Origin: Agromyces subbeticus DSM 16689
GTDB taxonomy: Bacteria; Actinomycetota; Actinomycetes; Actinomycetales; Microbacteriaceae
Direction of reading: 5' to 3'
Length of the DNA stretch: 64,000 nt
Assembly (NCBI RefSeq): GCF_000421565.1
Contig: NZ_ATXG01000001.1
Coordinates: 496,001 to 560,000, forward strand
A program made the position numbers and the translations under genes. Below the pieces are notes generated by a model. It made no database searches. It had not been told where the DNA came from and was given only the letters and a program-made list of their open reading frames with translations. Of the stretch, positions 8,776-19,203 are shown in pieces (within the stretch, counting starts at the first letter, position 1; every line of letters starts with the position of its first letter).

Positions 8776-10293
8776 ATGAATCAGAAATCCAGGCCGTGGC
8801 CGGCCCTCTGGGCGCTCGTCATCGGGTTCTTCATGATCCTCGTCGACACGACGATCGTGTCGATCGCGAACCCGGCGATCATGGCCGACCTCGACACCGA
8901 CCTGACGGCCGTGATCTGGGTGACGAGCGCGTACCTGCTCGCCTATGCGGTGCCGCTGCTCATCACGGGTCGGCTCGGCGACCGGTTCGGGCCGAAGCGG
9001 GTCTATCTGGCCGGGCTCGTGGTGTTCACGCTCGCGTCGCTCTGGTGCGGGTTGTCGGGCGACATCACGACGCTCATCGCCGCGCGTGCGGTGCAGGGCC
9101 TCGGTGCGGCGCTCATGACCCCGCAGACGATGGCCGTCATCGCCCGCGTCTTCCCCCCGAACCAGCGAGGCGCCGCCATGGGCCTCTGGGGTTCGGTGGC
9201 GGGAGTCGCGACCCTCGTCGGCCCGATCCTCGGCGGCGTGCTCGTCGACTCGCTCGGCTGGGAGTGGGTGTTCTTCGTGAACGTGCCGGTCGGCGTCGTC
9301 GCGTTCGTCGCGGCGTGGCGCTTCGTGCCGGATCTCGAGAAGCACGGGCACCGCTTCGACTGGCTCGGCGTGGTGCTGAGCGCGGTCGGCATGTTCCTCG
9401 TCGTGTTCGGCATCCAGGAGGGGCAGGCGTACGACTGGGGCACGATCACCGGTCTGATCACGGTCTGGGGCATCATCATCTCGGGCATCGTCGTGCTCGC
9501 CGCATTCGTGGTGTGGCAGGCGTTCAACCGCACCGAGCCGCTGCTGCCGCTCGGACTCTTCCGCGACCGCAACTTCGCCCTCTCGAACGTCGCGATCTCG
9601 CTCGTCGGGCTCGCGATGACCGCCATGCCGCTGCCGCTCGCCTACTACTTCCAGATCGCGCGCGGGCTGACCCCGACGCAGGCCGCGCTCATGCTCGTGC
9701 CGATGGCCGTCGTCTCCGGCCTGCTCTCCCCGCTCGTCGGGCGGTTCAGCGACCGGGTCGATCCCAAATGGGTCGCGCTCGCGGGGCTGTCGACGTCGGC
9801 GCTCGCGCTCGGCGGCTACGCCGTACTTCTCGGTCCGGATGTCCCGTACTGGCTGCTCCTCCTGCCCTCCGCGCTGCTCGGGCTCGGCGTCTCGGGGATC
9901 TTCGCCCCGCTCGCGTCGACGGCGACCCGGAACCTTCCGTCGGCCCTCGCCGGCGCCGGGTCGGGCGTCTACACGATGACCCGGCAGGTCGGGTCGGTGC
10001 TCGGCTCAGCGGCGATCGCCGCGCTGATGAGCTACGCCCTCGCCGTGCAGTTGCCCGGCCTCGACGCCGAGCAGGCACGGCCCGGCGAGGGCGGGGCGGT
10101 GCCCGCCGAGTTCGCAGCGGGCTTCTCCGCGGCGATGGCGCAGTCGCTCTGGCTCGCCGTCGCGGGGTTCACGGTCTGTGCGGTCGTGGTGGCGTTCTTC
10201 GCGAAGCCGAAGGTCACCGTCGGCTGGGGCGAGGAACGAGCGGCCGGGACATCCGACGCCGGATCGTTGTCGGATTCGGCCGGCGCGCGCTGA
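8776..10293 (+). CDS. DHA2-family MFS exporter (EmrB/QacA type), 14 TM
   Basis: 505-residue integral membrane protein with about 14 hydrophobic segments, the size and pattern of the DHA2 drug:proton antiporters. Marks are the TM1 motif LVDTTIVSIANPAIMADL, motif A GRLGDRFGPKRVYLAGL between TM2 and TM3, and motif C GSVAGVATLVGPILGGVLV in TM5. It starts 34 bp after the LVIVD gene and is probably co-transcribed with it. The hydrophilic tail after about 480 is Ser/Asp rich. Substrate is unknown; placement suggests export of a compound linked to the LVIVD protein or the ABC importer. Confidence 0.88.
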   Translation: MNQKSRPWPALWALVIGFFMILVDTTIVSIANPAIMADLDTDLTAVIWVTSAYLLAYAVPLLITGRLGDRFGPKRVYLAGLVVFTLASLWCGLSGDITTLIAARAVQGLGAALMTPQTMAVIARVFPPNQRGAAMGLWGSVAGVATLVGPILGGVLVDSLGWEWVFFVNVPVGVVAFVAAWRFVPDLEKHGHRFDWLGVVLSAVGMFLVVFGIQEGQAYDWGTITGLITVWGIIISGIVVLAAFVVWQAFNRTEPLLPLGLFRDRNFALSNVAISLVGLAMTAMPLPLAYYFQIARGLTPTQAALMLVPMAVVSGLLSPLVGRFSDRVDPKWVALAGLSTSALALGGYAVLLGPDVPYWLLLLPSALLGLGVSGIFAPLASTATRNLPSALAGAGSGVYTMTRQVGSVLGSAAIAALMSYALAVQLPGLDAEQARPGEGGAVPAEFAAGFSAAMAQSLWLAVAGFTVCAVVVAFFAKPKVTVGWGEERAAGTSDAGSLSDSAGAR

Positions 10294-10377
10294 TGTCCAT
10301 CGACGTGCCCACGGCGGACATCCAGCCCATTCAGCGGGATCCAGAATACAAAATCGTCACGGAAAGTTGAGCGCGAC

Positions 10378-11502
10378 ATGACTCACGCAAGCGGCGGCGG
10401 TCGACTCGTCGTCGACGGCCTCGAGAAGCAGTACCTGCTCGACGGTGCGGAGATTCCCGTGGTGAAGGGTGTCACCTTCACGATCGAGCCCGGCACCTTC
10501 ACCTCGCTCCTCGGCCCGTCGGGTTGCGGCAAGACGACCACGCTCCGCTGCGTCGCCGGCCTCGAGAACAGCAACGGCGGCGTGATCTCACTCGACGGCA
10601 AGGTGCTCTCCACCGGGTCCCGGCACGTGCCGCCCGACAAGCGGGATGTCGGCATGGTGTTCCAGAACTACGCGATCTGGCCGCACATGACCGTCTTCGC
10701 CAACGCGGTCTTCCCGCTTCAGGTGTCGGAGGGAAAGCTACCGAAGAAGGAGGCGAAGAAGCGCGCGATGGAGGCGCTCGAGCTCGTGCAGCTCGATGGA
10801 TTCGCCCATCGGCCGGCCACCGCGCTCTCGGGAGGCCAGCAGCAGCGACTCGCCCTCGCCCGAGCGCTGGCGCACCGTCCGCGACTGCTGCTGCTCGACG
10901 AGCCGCTCAGCAACCTCGATGCGAAGCTCCGCGACACGATGCGCAACGAGCTGCGCAGCCTCCAGCAACGGCTCGGCATCACCGCGCTCTACGTCACCCA
11001 CGACCAGTCCGAAGCCCTGTCGATGTCGGACCGGGTGGCGGTGATGAACCAGGGCCGCATCGTGCAGGAGGCGGCACCCCGCGATCTCTACTACCAGCCC
11101 GCCGACCGGTTCGTCGCGGACTTCGTGGGCAGGGTCAACATGATCCCCGCCGTCGTCCGCGACCGTGACGGCGACGGCGACGCGGTCGTCGAAGCGTTCG
11201 GCACCCGCCTGATCACGCCCTGCCCGAGCGGGGTCGCGAAGGGCACCGACGTCACGGTCACCTTCCGGCCCGAGAGCGTGCGCTGGCACGAAGCTGAGCC
11301 CGACCGCCCGAACGTGGTGCCGGCGCGGGTCGTGCGAGTGGAGTTCCTCGGCGAGATCGTCGAGTACGAGGCGGAGATCCTCAACGGCCAGAGCGTCGTC
11401 GGCAGCATCGTCGGGCGCGGAGCGCCCTTGAACTCACCCGCGACGGGCGACGCGATCTTCATCGAACTGACACCCAAGGCGTGCCGCGTGCTCGCGGCAT
11501 AG
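10378..11502 (+). CDS. ABC transporter ATP-binding protein (FbpC/PotA family)
   Basis: 374-residue cytoplasmic ATPase of the Fe3+/polyamine importer type. Walker A GPSGCGKTT is at 46-54, the Q-loop in NYAIWPHMTVFANA, signature LSGGQQQR near 147, Walker B LLLLDEPLSNLD near 170, and the switch His in YVTHDQSEAL. A TOBE-like domain follows from about 240 (VTFRPESVRWHE). It starts 84 bp after the exporter and is followed by the binding protein and the permease, completing an importer. GGAAAG lies about 11 nt upstream of the ATG. Polyamine, ferric or 2-aminoethylphosphonate-type substrates are all possible. Confidence 0.9.
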   Translation: MTHASGGGRLVVDGLEKQYLLDGAEIPVVKGVTFTIEPGTFTSLLGPSGCGKTTTLRCVAGLENSNGGVISLDGKVLSTGSRHVPPDKRDVGMVFQNYAIWPHMTVFANAVFPLQVSEGKLPKKEAKKRAMEALELVQLDGFAHRPATALSGGQQQRLALARALAHRPRLLLLDEPLSNLDAKLRDTMRNELRSLQQRLGITALYVTHDQSEALSMSDRVAVMNQGRIVQEAAPRDLYYQPADRFVADFVGRVNMIPAVVRDRDGDGDAVVEAFGTRLITPCPSGVAKGTDVTVTFRPESVRWHEAEPDRPNVVPARVVRVEFLGEIVEYEAEILNGQSVVGSIVGRGAPLNSPATGDAIFIELTPKACRVLAA

Positions 11503-11546
11503 ATCCACCCCAACCCCAGATCCACGTCAGAGAGGACATCCGGATC

Positions 11547-12710
11547 ATGAACACACTCACAGCACGGAGCGGGCTGATCGCCCTCGGAGCGGCGGGCATG
11601 CTGCTGCTCAGCTCCTGCAGCACCCCCACGGAAGCGGCGGGCCCGATCGAACCGACCGGCGACGTCGTGCTCGCGGACTGCGAGGCCGTCGAGATCGGCG
11701 CGATCACGCGGTGCGAGAACTTCTACGACGACTTCTGGCCCCAGATCGACGAGCAGATGGACGCCCTGTACGAGACCGCCAAGGAGACCGACGGCGGCAA
11801 GCTCGTGATCTGGGACTGGTACGAGCTCTCGCCCGACGTGATCGCCGAGTTCAACTCCCGCTACCCCGACCTGAAGATCGAGACGCGCGGCCTCACCTAC
11901 AACCTGTCGTCCGCGATCATCTCCGCCAAGACGACCGGCTCGCGCAACACCGACATCATCTCGGGCTCGCTCGTGTCGGCGGCCACGATGACCGACGAGG
12001 GGTACTGGGCCGACATCGACTGGACGAAGTTCGGCGTCCCCGCCGAGTACTTCACGATCGGCGACCCCGCGATGCTGCCCGACAGTGTCAACGGCTCGCT
12101 CATGCAGGTCAACACCGACAAGATCGAGGCGCCCGCCACGCTCCCCGGCCTGCTCGATCCGCAGTACGAAGGCACGGTGTCGGTCGCGAGCTACAACGCG
12201 AACGTCTTCGCCGGGTACGGCATGGTGGAGGGCGAGGACGCGATGCTCGACCTCATCGGCGAGCTGAAGTCGTCGGGCACGCTGCAGGTGCTCGAGGATC
12301 AGGACTCGCAGTTGTCGAGCGGCGACGTGCCGATCGCGCTCGGCCAGACCCTGTTCAACCCGAACCCGAGCCTCACGGTCTCGCCGTACGAGGATTCCGG
12401 CGTGTTCGCCCAGTTCTCGGGCGTGAACGTCGATGCGAAGAACCAGGCCGGCGCCATGCTGTGGTCGCTCTGGAACGCGTACGACCCCGACTGGCTCGAG
12501 CTGCGCATGACCGACGAGCGCTACTCCACCACGCAGGTGCCCTACCCGGGCCTGCCGACCTCGCTGTTCGACTCGGCGACCGGTCTCATGAAGACCAACG
12601 CCGACGCGCTCCTGGCGGGCCTGCAGGGCGGGGCGGTCACGGAGACCGCCGAAACCCGCGACGACTGGATCGCGATGATCAACGCCGCGGACGCGGCGCT
12701 GAACGGATAG
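11547..12710 (+). CDS. ABC transporter substrate-binding lipoprotein
   Basis: 387-residue extracellular binding protein. A lipoprotein signal peptide ends in LLLSSC with the lipidated Cys24, followed by a Pro/Thr linker. The rest has the periplasmic-binding type 2 pattern (KLVIWDWYELSPDVIAEFNS, then SGSLVSAATMTDEGYWADI), like ferric and polyamine/phosphonate binding proteins. The Tyr-Tyr pair of FbpA-type ferric proteins is not evident, so iron is not supported. Gene context, 44 bp behind the ATPase gene and 3 bp before the permease, makes it the ligand receptor of this importer. The nearby putrescine genes make an amine ligand worth considering. Confidence 0.85.
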   Translation: MNTLTARSGLIALGAAGMLLLSSCSTPTEAAGPIEPTGDVVLADCEAVEIGAITRCENFYDDFWPQIDEQMDALYETAKETDGGKLVIWDWYELSPDVIAEFNSRYPDLKIETRGLTYNLSSAIISAKTTGSRNTDIISGSLVSAATMTDEGYWADIDWTKFGVPAEYFTIGDPAMLPDSVNGSLMQVNTDKIEAPATLPGLLDPQYEGTVSVASYNANVFAGYGMVEGEDAMLDLIGELKSSGTLQVLEDQDSQLSSGDVPIALGQTLFNPNPSLTVSPYEDSGVFAQFSGVNVDAKNQAGAMLWSLWNAYDPDWLELRMTDERYSTTQVPYPGLPTSLFDSATGLMKTNADALLAGLQGGAVTETAETRDDWIAMINAADAALNG

Positions 12711-12713
12711 CAC

Positions 12714-14606
12714 GTGTCTCAGGCAGGACGGACCACGACGGCCGGGCGCACTCGGCCGACCTCGATGAAGATCGCGACGATCATCGCCGGAGCGGTGATC
12801 TTCCTCCTCCTCGCGATCCCGTTGGCCGTTCAGGTCATCACGGCCTTCCGTGGTCCGTTCCTGCCGTTCGGCGTCTCGTCCGCGAAGTGGTCGGCCGAGA
12901 ACTTCGTGACCCTCTGGGAGCTCCGCGAGGACTTCTGGGCGGTCATCGGCTCGACGGCCGCATTCGTGGGCGGGTCGACCGTGCTCTCGCTCGCGATGGC
13001 GTTCGGGCTCGCATGGGTGACGGTGCGCACCGACGCGCCGCTCCGGCGGGTGATCTCCGTGCTCGTCGTCGTGCCCTTCATCATCCCCCCGATCGTGAAG
13101 GCGCAGGCGTATCTGCTGATGCTCTCGCCCGAGTCGGGCGTGCTCAACCAGCTCCTGCGCCTGCTGCCGGGCGACCTCGTGATCGATCCGTACTCGTTCG
13201 TCACGATGACCTTCATCCAGGCGCTCACGAACGTGACGTTCCCCTTCCTCATGATCGTGCCGATCCTCACGAGCATGGACGGATCGCTCGAGGAGTCCGC
13301 CCGCGTCTCCGGGGCATCCTGGCCGCAGACGCTGCGGCGCGTGACCCTGCCGATGCTGTGGCCCGGCCTGCTCGGCGTGGCTGTGCTGACCTTCATCCTC
13401 GGCCTCGGCAGCCTCGAGGTTCCGCTCCTGTTCGGTCAGGAGAGCGGCCAGTCGATCTTCGCGCTGAAGCTCTGGAACCTCATCAGCGCGGGGGCCGGCG
13501 AGCTGCCGCAGTACGGACTGGCCGCGGCCTGGGGCTGCGTGTTCCTCGTGATCACGACGATCGCCTTCGTGGTCTACCTCCGCGCGACCAGGAATGCCGA
13601 GCGCCGGGCCTCGATCTCGGGCAAGGGGTTCCGGCCCACGGTCATGAAGCTCGGCGGCTGGCGCATCCCGGTGATGATTCTGATCTTCGTCTTCGTGCTG
13701 CTCACGGCGATCCTTCCGCTGTTCGCCCTGTTCTGGTCGGCGATCACGCCGTACCCGATCGCGTTCTCGTTCACCGCCCTCGTCGAGCAGACGCAGTTCG
13801 GCTCGTTCGGCGCCGTGCTCGGCGACCCCGAGTTCTGGGCCTCGCTCGGCCGCACCCTGATCATCGCGGGCGCCAGCGCCACGATCGCGTGCGTCGCGGC
13901 GACGGTGCTCGCGTACGGCATCGCCAGGACGAGGCGCACCGGCTGGACGAAGGCGATGGACCTGTTCGCGTCCTCGTCGGTCGCGATCCCCGCCGTCATC
14001 GCCGGCTTCGCGATGTTCCTCACGTTCATGGTGATCAACCCGGTGATCCCGCTCGCGGGCACCATCGCGGCGCTCGTGATCGCCTACTCGTACCGCGTGT
14101 CGATCGCCTACCGGGCCGGGTACAGCGCGACGCTCCAGATCCGCATGGAACTGGAGGAGGCCGCGCTCGTCAGCGGCGCGAGCCCGCTCGAGGGCTTCCG
14201 GCGCATCGTCGCACCGCTGCTCATGCCGACGGTCTTCGCCGTGTGGATCCAGATGTTCGTGCTCGGCACCAATGAGTTCACGCTGCCGGCGTTCCTGGCG
14301 ACACCCGAATCCCGGCCGTTGTCGGTGTACATGTACGCGATGATCAGCCCGCGATCGGCGCAGCTCTACGCGCCCGACCAAGGTGCAGCGATGGCCCTGA
14401 TCTTCACGCTCCTCGTGTTCGCGATCGGCTACGGGTTGCAGTGGGCCGTGTCGCTCGGCGCGATCGGTCGCGCGAAGCGGCGCACGCCGCTGCTCGGGGT
14501 GAGCTCGACACCCGTGGTGCCGCCGGTCGTGCCGGGTGCGCCCGACACCCGTGCCGTCGCCGCGCAAGATCTTCGCGATCAGCGAGAGCTGACCGCGAAG
14601 CGTTGA
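12714..14606 (+). CDS. ABC transporter permease, two fused TM modules (FbpB type)
   Basis: 630-residue membrane protein made of two permease domains in one chain, as in ferric-type importers. Each half has about six membrane segments and one EAA loop: EESARVSGASWPQTLRRVTL near residue 196 and EEAALVSGASPLEGFRRIVA near 480. These are the contact sites for the ATPase dimer. The GTG start is 3 bp after the binding-protein stop, so the genes are coupled. The last 60 residues after the final helix are Pro/Arg rich and cytoplasmic. Confidence 0.9.
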   Translation: MSQAGRTTTAGRTRPTSMKIATIIAGAVIFLLLAIPLAVQVITAFRGPFLPFGVSSAKWSAENFVTLWELREDFWAVIGSTAAFVGGSTVLSLAMAFGLAWVTVRTDAPLRRVISVLVVVPFIIPPIVKAQAYLLMLSPESGVLNQLLRLLPGDLVIDPYSFVTMTFIQALTNVTFPFLMIVPILTSMDGSLEESARVSGASWPQTLRRVTLPMLWPGLLGVAVLTFILGLGSLEVPLLFGQESGQSIFALKLWNLISAGAGELPQYGLAAAWGCVFLVITTIAFVVYLRATRNAERRASISGKGFRPTVMKLGGWRIPVMILIFVFVLLTAILPLFALFWSAITPYPIAFSFTALVEQTQFGSFGAVLGDPEFWASLGRTLIIAGASATIACVAATVLAYGIARTRRTGWTKAMDLFASSSVAIPAVIAGFAMFLTFMVINPVIPLAGTIAALVIAYSYRVSIAYRAGYSATLQIRMELEEAALVSGASPLEGFRRIVAPLLMPTVFAVWIQMFVLGTNEFTLPAFLATPESRPLSVYMYAMISPRSAQLYAPDQGAAMALIFTLLVFAIGYGLQWAVSLGAIGRAKRRTPLLGVSSTPVVPPVVPGAPDTRAVAAQDLRDQRELTAKR

Positions 14607-14623
14607 CGACGAGGAGGAGCGAG

Positions 14624-14719
14624 ATGACCGGACAGTGCGACGACAGGGATGCCGTGCGGCTGACGGTCGTCGTCGGTCGCGACGGAGACGAAGTCGGCGT
14701 AGGCCAGCAACGGCGCTGA
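14624..14719 (+). CDS. Possible 31-residue small ORF after the ABC operon
   Basis: A very strong ribosome site (GAGGAGGAGCGAG) stands directly before this ATG, 17 bp after the permease stop. The encoded peptide is 31 residues, hydrophilic, with an acidic middle and ending in Gln-Arg-Arg. No family is recognised. Either it is a real small protein, or the site is what remains of a deleted gene. The opposite strand (about 14594-14730) also reads as protein-like sequence (AYADFVSVATDDD), so the stretch could be the tail of a lost gene instead. The rest of the gap up to 14863 shows nothing else supportable. Confidence 0.25.
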   Translation: MTGQCDDRDAVRLTVVVGRDGDEVGVGQQRR

Positions 14720-14863
14720 GCACCGTCTTCATCGGGTGCACGAGCCATGTACCTGATGTCCAGTGAAGTGCCTTCGGGTGTACACGCGGGCTATGAGGCA
14801 TCCGCTCGGCCCGACCTACCATTGCCGCATCAGCCACCGTCGTCACCTTGCATCGGAGCACTC

Positions 14864-16218
14864 ATGACTCTCGTCGACACCCCGGCCACCACGACCGGAG
14901 GACCCTCGCTCGCCCAGGAGCGCCGCCTCGTCACCGCCATTCCCGGCCCGCGCTCGCAGGAGCTCATGGCCCGCAAGGCCGAAGCCGTCGCCGCGGGCGT
15001 CGGCCACACGCTGCCGATCTCGGTCGTCGCGGCGGGCGGCGGCGTCGTCGTCGACGCCGACGGCAACTCGCTCATCGACCTCGGCTCGGGCATCGCCGTC
15101 ACGGGCGTCGGCAACTCGCACCCGCGCGTCGTCGAGGCCGTGACCGCGCAGCTGAACGCCTTCACTCACACGTGCTTCACCGTCTCGCCCTACGAGGGCT
15201 ACGTCGCGGTGGCCGAGAAGCTCAACGAGCTCACGCCCGGCGACCACGTCAAGCGCTCGGCCCTCTTCAACTCGGGCGCCGAAGCCGTCGAGAACGCCGT
15301 GAAGATCGCTCGCCACTTCACCAAGAAGCAGGCCGTCGTCGCATTCGATCACGCCTACCACGGCCGTACGAACCTCACGATGGGGCTCACGGCGAAGAAC
15401 ATCCCCTACAAGAGCGGCTTCGGACCGTTCGCCCCCGAGGTGTACCGCGCCTCGCTCAGCTACCCGTTCCGCGACGGCGGCCTCGACGGCCGTGAGGCAG
15501 CCGCCCGCGCGATCACCCAGATCGAGAAGCAGATCGGCGCCGAGAACCTCGCCGCGATCATCATCGAGCCGATCCAGGGCGAGGGCGGCTTCATCGTGCC
15601 CGCCGCCGGGTTCCTGCCGGCGCTCGTCGAATGGGCGAACGCCAACGGCGTCGTCTTCATCGCCGACGAGGTGCAGACCGGATTCGCCCGCACGGGCGCC
15701 TGGTTCGCGAGCGAGCACGAGGGCATCGTGCCCGACCTCATCGTGACCGCGAAGGGCATCGCCGGCGGCCTGCCGCTCTCGGCCGTCACGGGCCGCGCCG
15801 AGATCATGGACTCCGCGCACGCCGGCGGCCTCGGCGGCACCTACGCCGGCAGCCCGATCGCGTGCGCCGCTGCCCTCGCCACGATCGAGACCTACGAGCA
15901 CGAGGGCCTCATCGCCCGCGCCCGCGACATCGGCGCCGTGCTTATCGGCCGCCTCAACGCATTGCGCACGGCCGACCCCCGCATCGGCGACGTTCGCGGC
16001 CGCGGCGCGATGGTCGCGATCGAACTCGTCGACCCCGAGACCGGTGCGCCCGACGCGGCCCTCACGAACCGCGTCGCGAAGTACGCCCACGAACACGGCG
16101 TCATCGTGCTCACGTGCGGCACCTACGGCAACGTGATCCGCTTCCTGCCGCCGCTCACCATCTCCGACGAACTGCTCGTCGACGGCCTCGGCGTCGTCGC
16201 GGAAGGACTGAAGAACGC

Positions 16219-16222
<4 letters not shown>
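14864..16222 (+). CDS. gabT: 4-aminobutyrate aminotransferase
   Basis: 452-residue class III PLP aminotransferase that moves the amino group of GABA to 2-oxoglutarate, giving succinate semialdehyde and glutamate. The PLP lysine is Lys297 in VTAKGIAGGLPLSAV. Upstream are the cofactor-binding FNSGAEAVENAVKIARH and the VFIADEVQTGFARTGAWF motif. It opens a plus-strand operon and its stop overlaps the next start (ATGA). The ATG at 14864 follows a weak GGAG. The downstream gabD and putrescine oxidase genes fix the substrate better than sequence alone, since 5-aminovalerate or related amines could also be used. Confidence 0.92.
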
Positions 16223-17559
<1,337 letters not shown>

Positions 17560-17614
17560 TCGATCGACCGCCGACCGGCGCCGCCACTCTCGCAACATCG
17601 AACGGAAACCACGC

Positions 17615-19084
17615 ATGACGAACGCAACTCTGGAAGCCACCGTGCTCGACACGCTCAACGGCGGGCTCTTCATCGGCGGCGAATGGGTCGACGCTGAGGG
17701 CGGCAAGACGCTCGCGGTCATCGACCCGTCGACTGGTCGCACGATCAAGGAGATCGCGGATGCGTCGGTCGCCGATGGCACTCGTGCCCTCGACGCCGCC
17801 GTCGCAGCGCAAGACGCCTGGGCGGCCACCGCTCCTCGTCAGCGCGGCGAGCTGCTGCGCCGCGCCTTCGACCTGCTGCAGGACCGCAAAGAGGAGTTCG
17901 CCCTGCTCATGACGCTCGAGATGGGCAAGCCGCTCGCCGAGGCGCGCGGCGAGGTCGCCTACGGCGGCGAGTTCCTGCGTTGGTTCAGCGAAGAGGCCGT
18001 GCGCATCTCTGGCCGCTACGGCCTGAACCCCGAGGGCACGGGCAACATGATCGTCTCGCAGCGCCCGGTCGGCCCGTCGTTCTTCATCACGCCGTGGAAC
18101 TTCCCGCTCGCGATGGCGACGCGCAAGATCGCGCCGGCGTTGGCGGCCGGATGCACCGTGGTGATCAAGCCCCCGGCCCTCACGCCGCTCACGACGCTCG
18201 CCTTCGTGCAGCTGCTCGAAGAGGTCGGTTTGCCGGCCGGCGTCGTCAACGTCATCGCGACGTCGACCTCTTCGAAGGTCTCTGGCCCGATCATCGCCGA
18301 CCCGCGCTTGCGCAAGCTGAGCTTCACGGGTTCGACCGAGGTTGGCCGCAGCCTCATGAAGGAGGCGGCCCAGGGCATCCTCCGCACGTCGATGGAGCTC
18401 GGCGGCAACGCGCCCTTCGTCATCTTCGACGACGCCGACCTCGACAAGGCGGTCGATGGCGCGATGCTCGCGAAGTTCCGCAACATCGGGCAGGCGTGCA
18501 CGGCCGCGAACCGCTTCATCGTGCACGAGTCGGTCGCCGAGGAGTTCGGCAAGCGCGTCGCCGAGCGCGTGCAGGCGATGCGCGTCGGCCGCGGCACTGA
18601 AGACGGCGTCGCGATCGGCCCGCTCATCGACGCGAAGGCCGTCGCCTCGACCGACGAGCTCGTGACCGACGCCGTGAACAAGGGCGCCACGGTGCTCGCG
18701 GGCGGCAGCCCGATCGACGGCGAGGGCACGTTCTACGCCCCGACCGTGCTCGGCTCGGTGCCGGCCGACGCGCGGCTGCTTCGCGAAGAGATCTTCGGCC
18801 CGGTGCTCGGCATCACGACGTTCTCGAGCGAAGACGAGGCCGTGCGCCTCGCGAACAACACCGAGTACGGCCTCGTCTCCTACGTCTTCACGCAAGACCT
18901 CGCCCGCGGCCACCGCATGATCGACCGCCTCGCCACCGGCATGATGGGCCTGAACACGGGTCTCGTCTCCAACGCCGCCGCGCCGTTCGGCGGCATCAAG
19001 CAATCGGGCATCGGCCGCGAGGGCGGGCTCGAGGGCATCCACGAGTACCTCGACACGAAGTACACCCTCATCCCCGTCAGCTGA
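17615..19084 (+). CDS. gabD: Succinate-semialdehyde dehydrogenase
   Basis: 489-residue NAD(P)-dependent aldehyde dehydrogenase that oxidises succinate semialdehyde to succinate. Catalytic Glu261 is in MELGGNAPFV and Cys295 in NIGQACTAANR. The oxyanion Asn is in ITPWNFPLAM, and the C-terminal NTGLVSNAAAPFGGIKQSG is typical of the GabD branch. It is third in the operon after gabT and the dehydrogenase gene. It could also take 4-aminobutanal, the product of putrescine oxidase, because no second dehydrogenase is seen in the block. Confidence 0.92.
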   Translation: MTNATLEATVLDTLNGGLFIGGEWVDAEGGKTLAVIDPSTGRTIKEIADASVADGTRALDAAVAAQDAWAATAPRQRGELLRRAFDLLQDRKEEFALLMTLEMGKPLAEARGEVAYGGEFLRWFSEEAVRISGRYGLNPEGTGNMIVSQRPVGPSFFITPWNFPLAMATRKIAPALAAGCTVVIKPPALTPLTTLAFVQLLEEVGLPAGVVNVIATSTSSKVSGPIIADPRLRKLSFTGSTEVGRSLMKEAAQGILRTSMELGGNAPFVIFDDADLDKAVDGAMLAKFRNIGQACTAANRFIVHESVAEEFGKRVAERVQAMRVGRGTEDGVAIGPLIDAKAVASTDELVTDAVNKGATVLAGGSPIDGEGTFYAPTVLGSVPADARLLREEIFGPVLGITTFSSEDEAVRLANNTEYGLVSYVFTQDLARGHRMIDRLATGMMGLNTGLVSNAAAPFGGIKQSGIGREGGLEGIHEYLDTKYTLIPVS

Positions 19085-19090
19085 TCCACA

Positions 19091-19177
19091 CCGCCGGTCG
19101 AGTAGCGAGCGCAGCGAGCGTATCGAGACCAGCAGCAGGGTCTCGATACGGCCCTGGAGGGCCTACTCGACCGGCGG
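19091..19177. repeat. Intergenic nested inverted repeat, family A copy 1
   Basis: Outer arms CCGCCGGTCGAGTAG (19091-19105) and CTACTCGACCGGCGG (19163-19177) pair perfectly over 15 bp. Inner arms CGTATCGAGACC (19119-19130) and GGTCTCGATACG (19139-19150) pair perfectly over 12 bp with an 8-nt loop. A second copy with the same arms lies at 38081-38172. It looks like a REP/MITE-like element. Between two co-directional genes of an operon it could also form an RNA hairpin that shifts expression between gabD and the oxidase. Confidence 0.85.
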
Positions 19178-19203
19178 AAACGAACTGAAGGAAGTACCTG
19201 CAC

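Noticed and set aside
14741-14790. TGTACC and GGTGTACA near the gabT promoter as an operator
   Set aside because: The arms do not match each other well and no regulator gene is adjacent.
11091-14861. 1256-codon open frame on the minus strand opposite the ABC importer genes
   Set aside because: The translation is Arg/Asp/Glu/His-rich low-complexity sequence typical of the antisense frame of high-GC genes, and the plus strand holds clear domains over the same bases.
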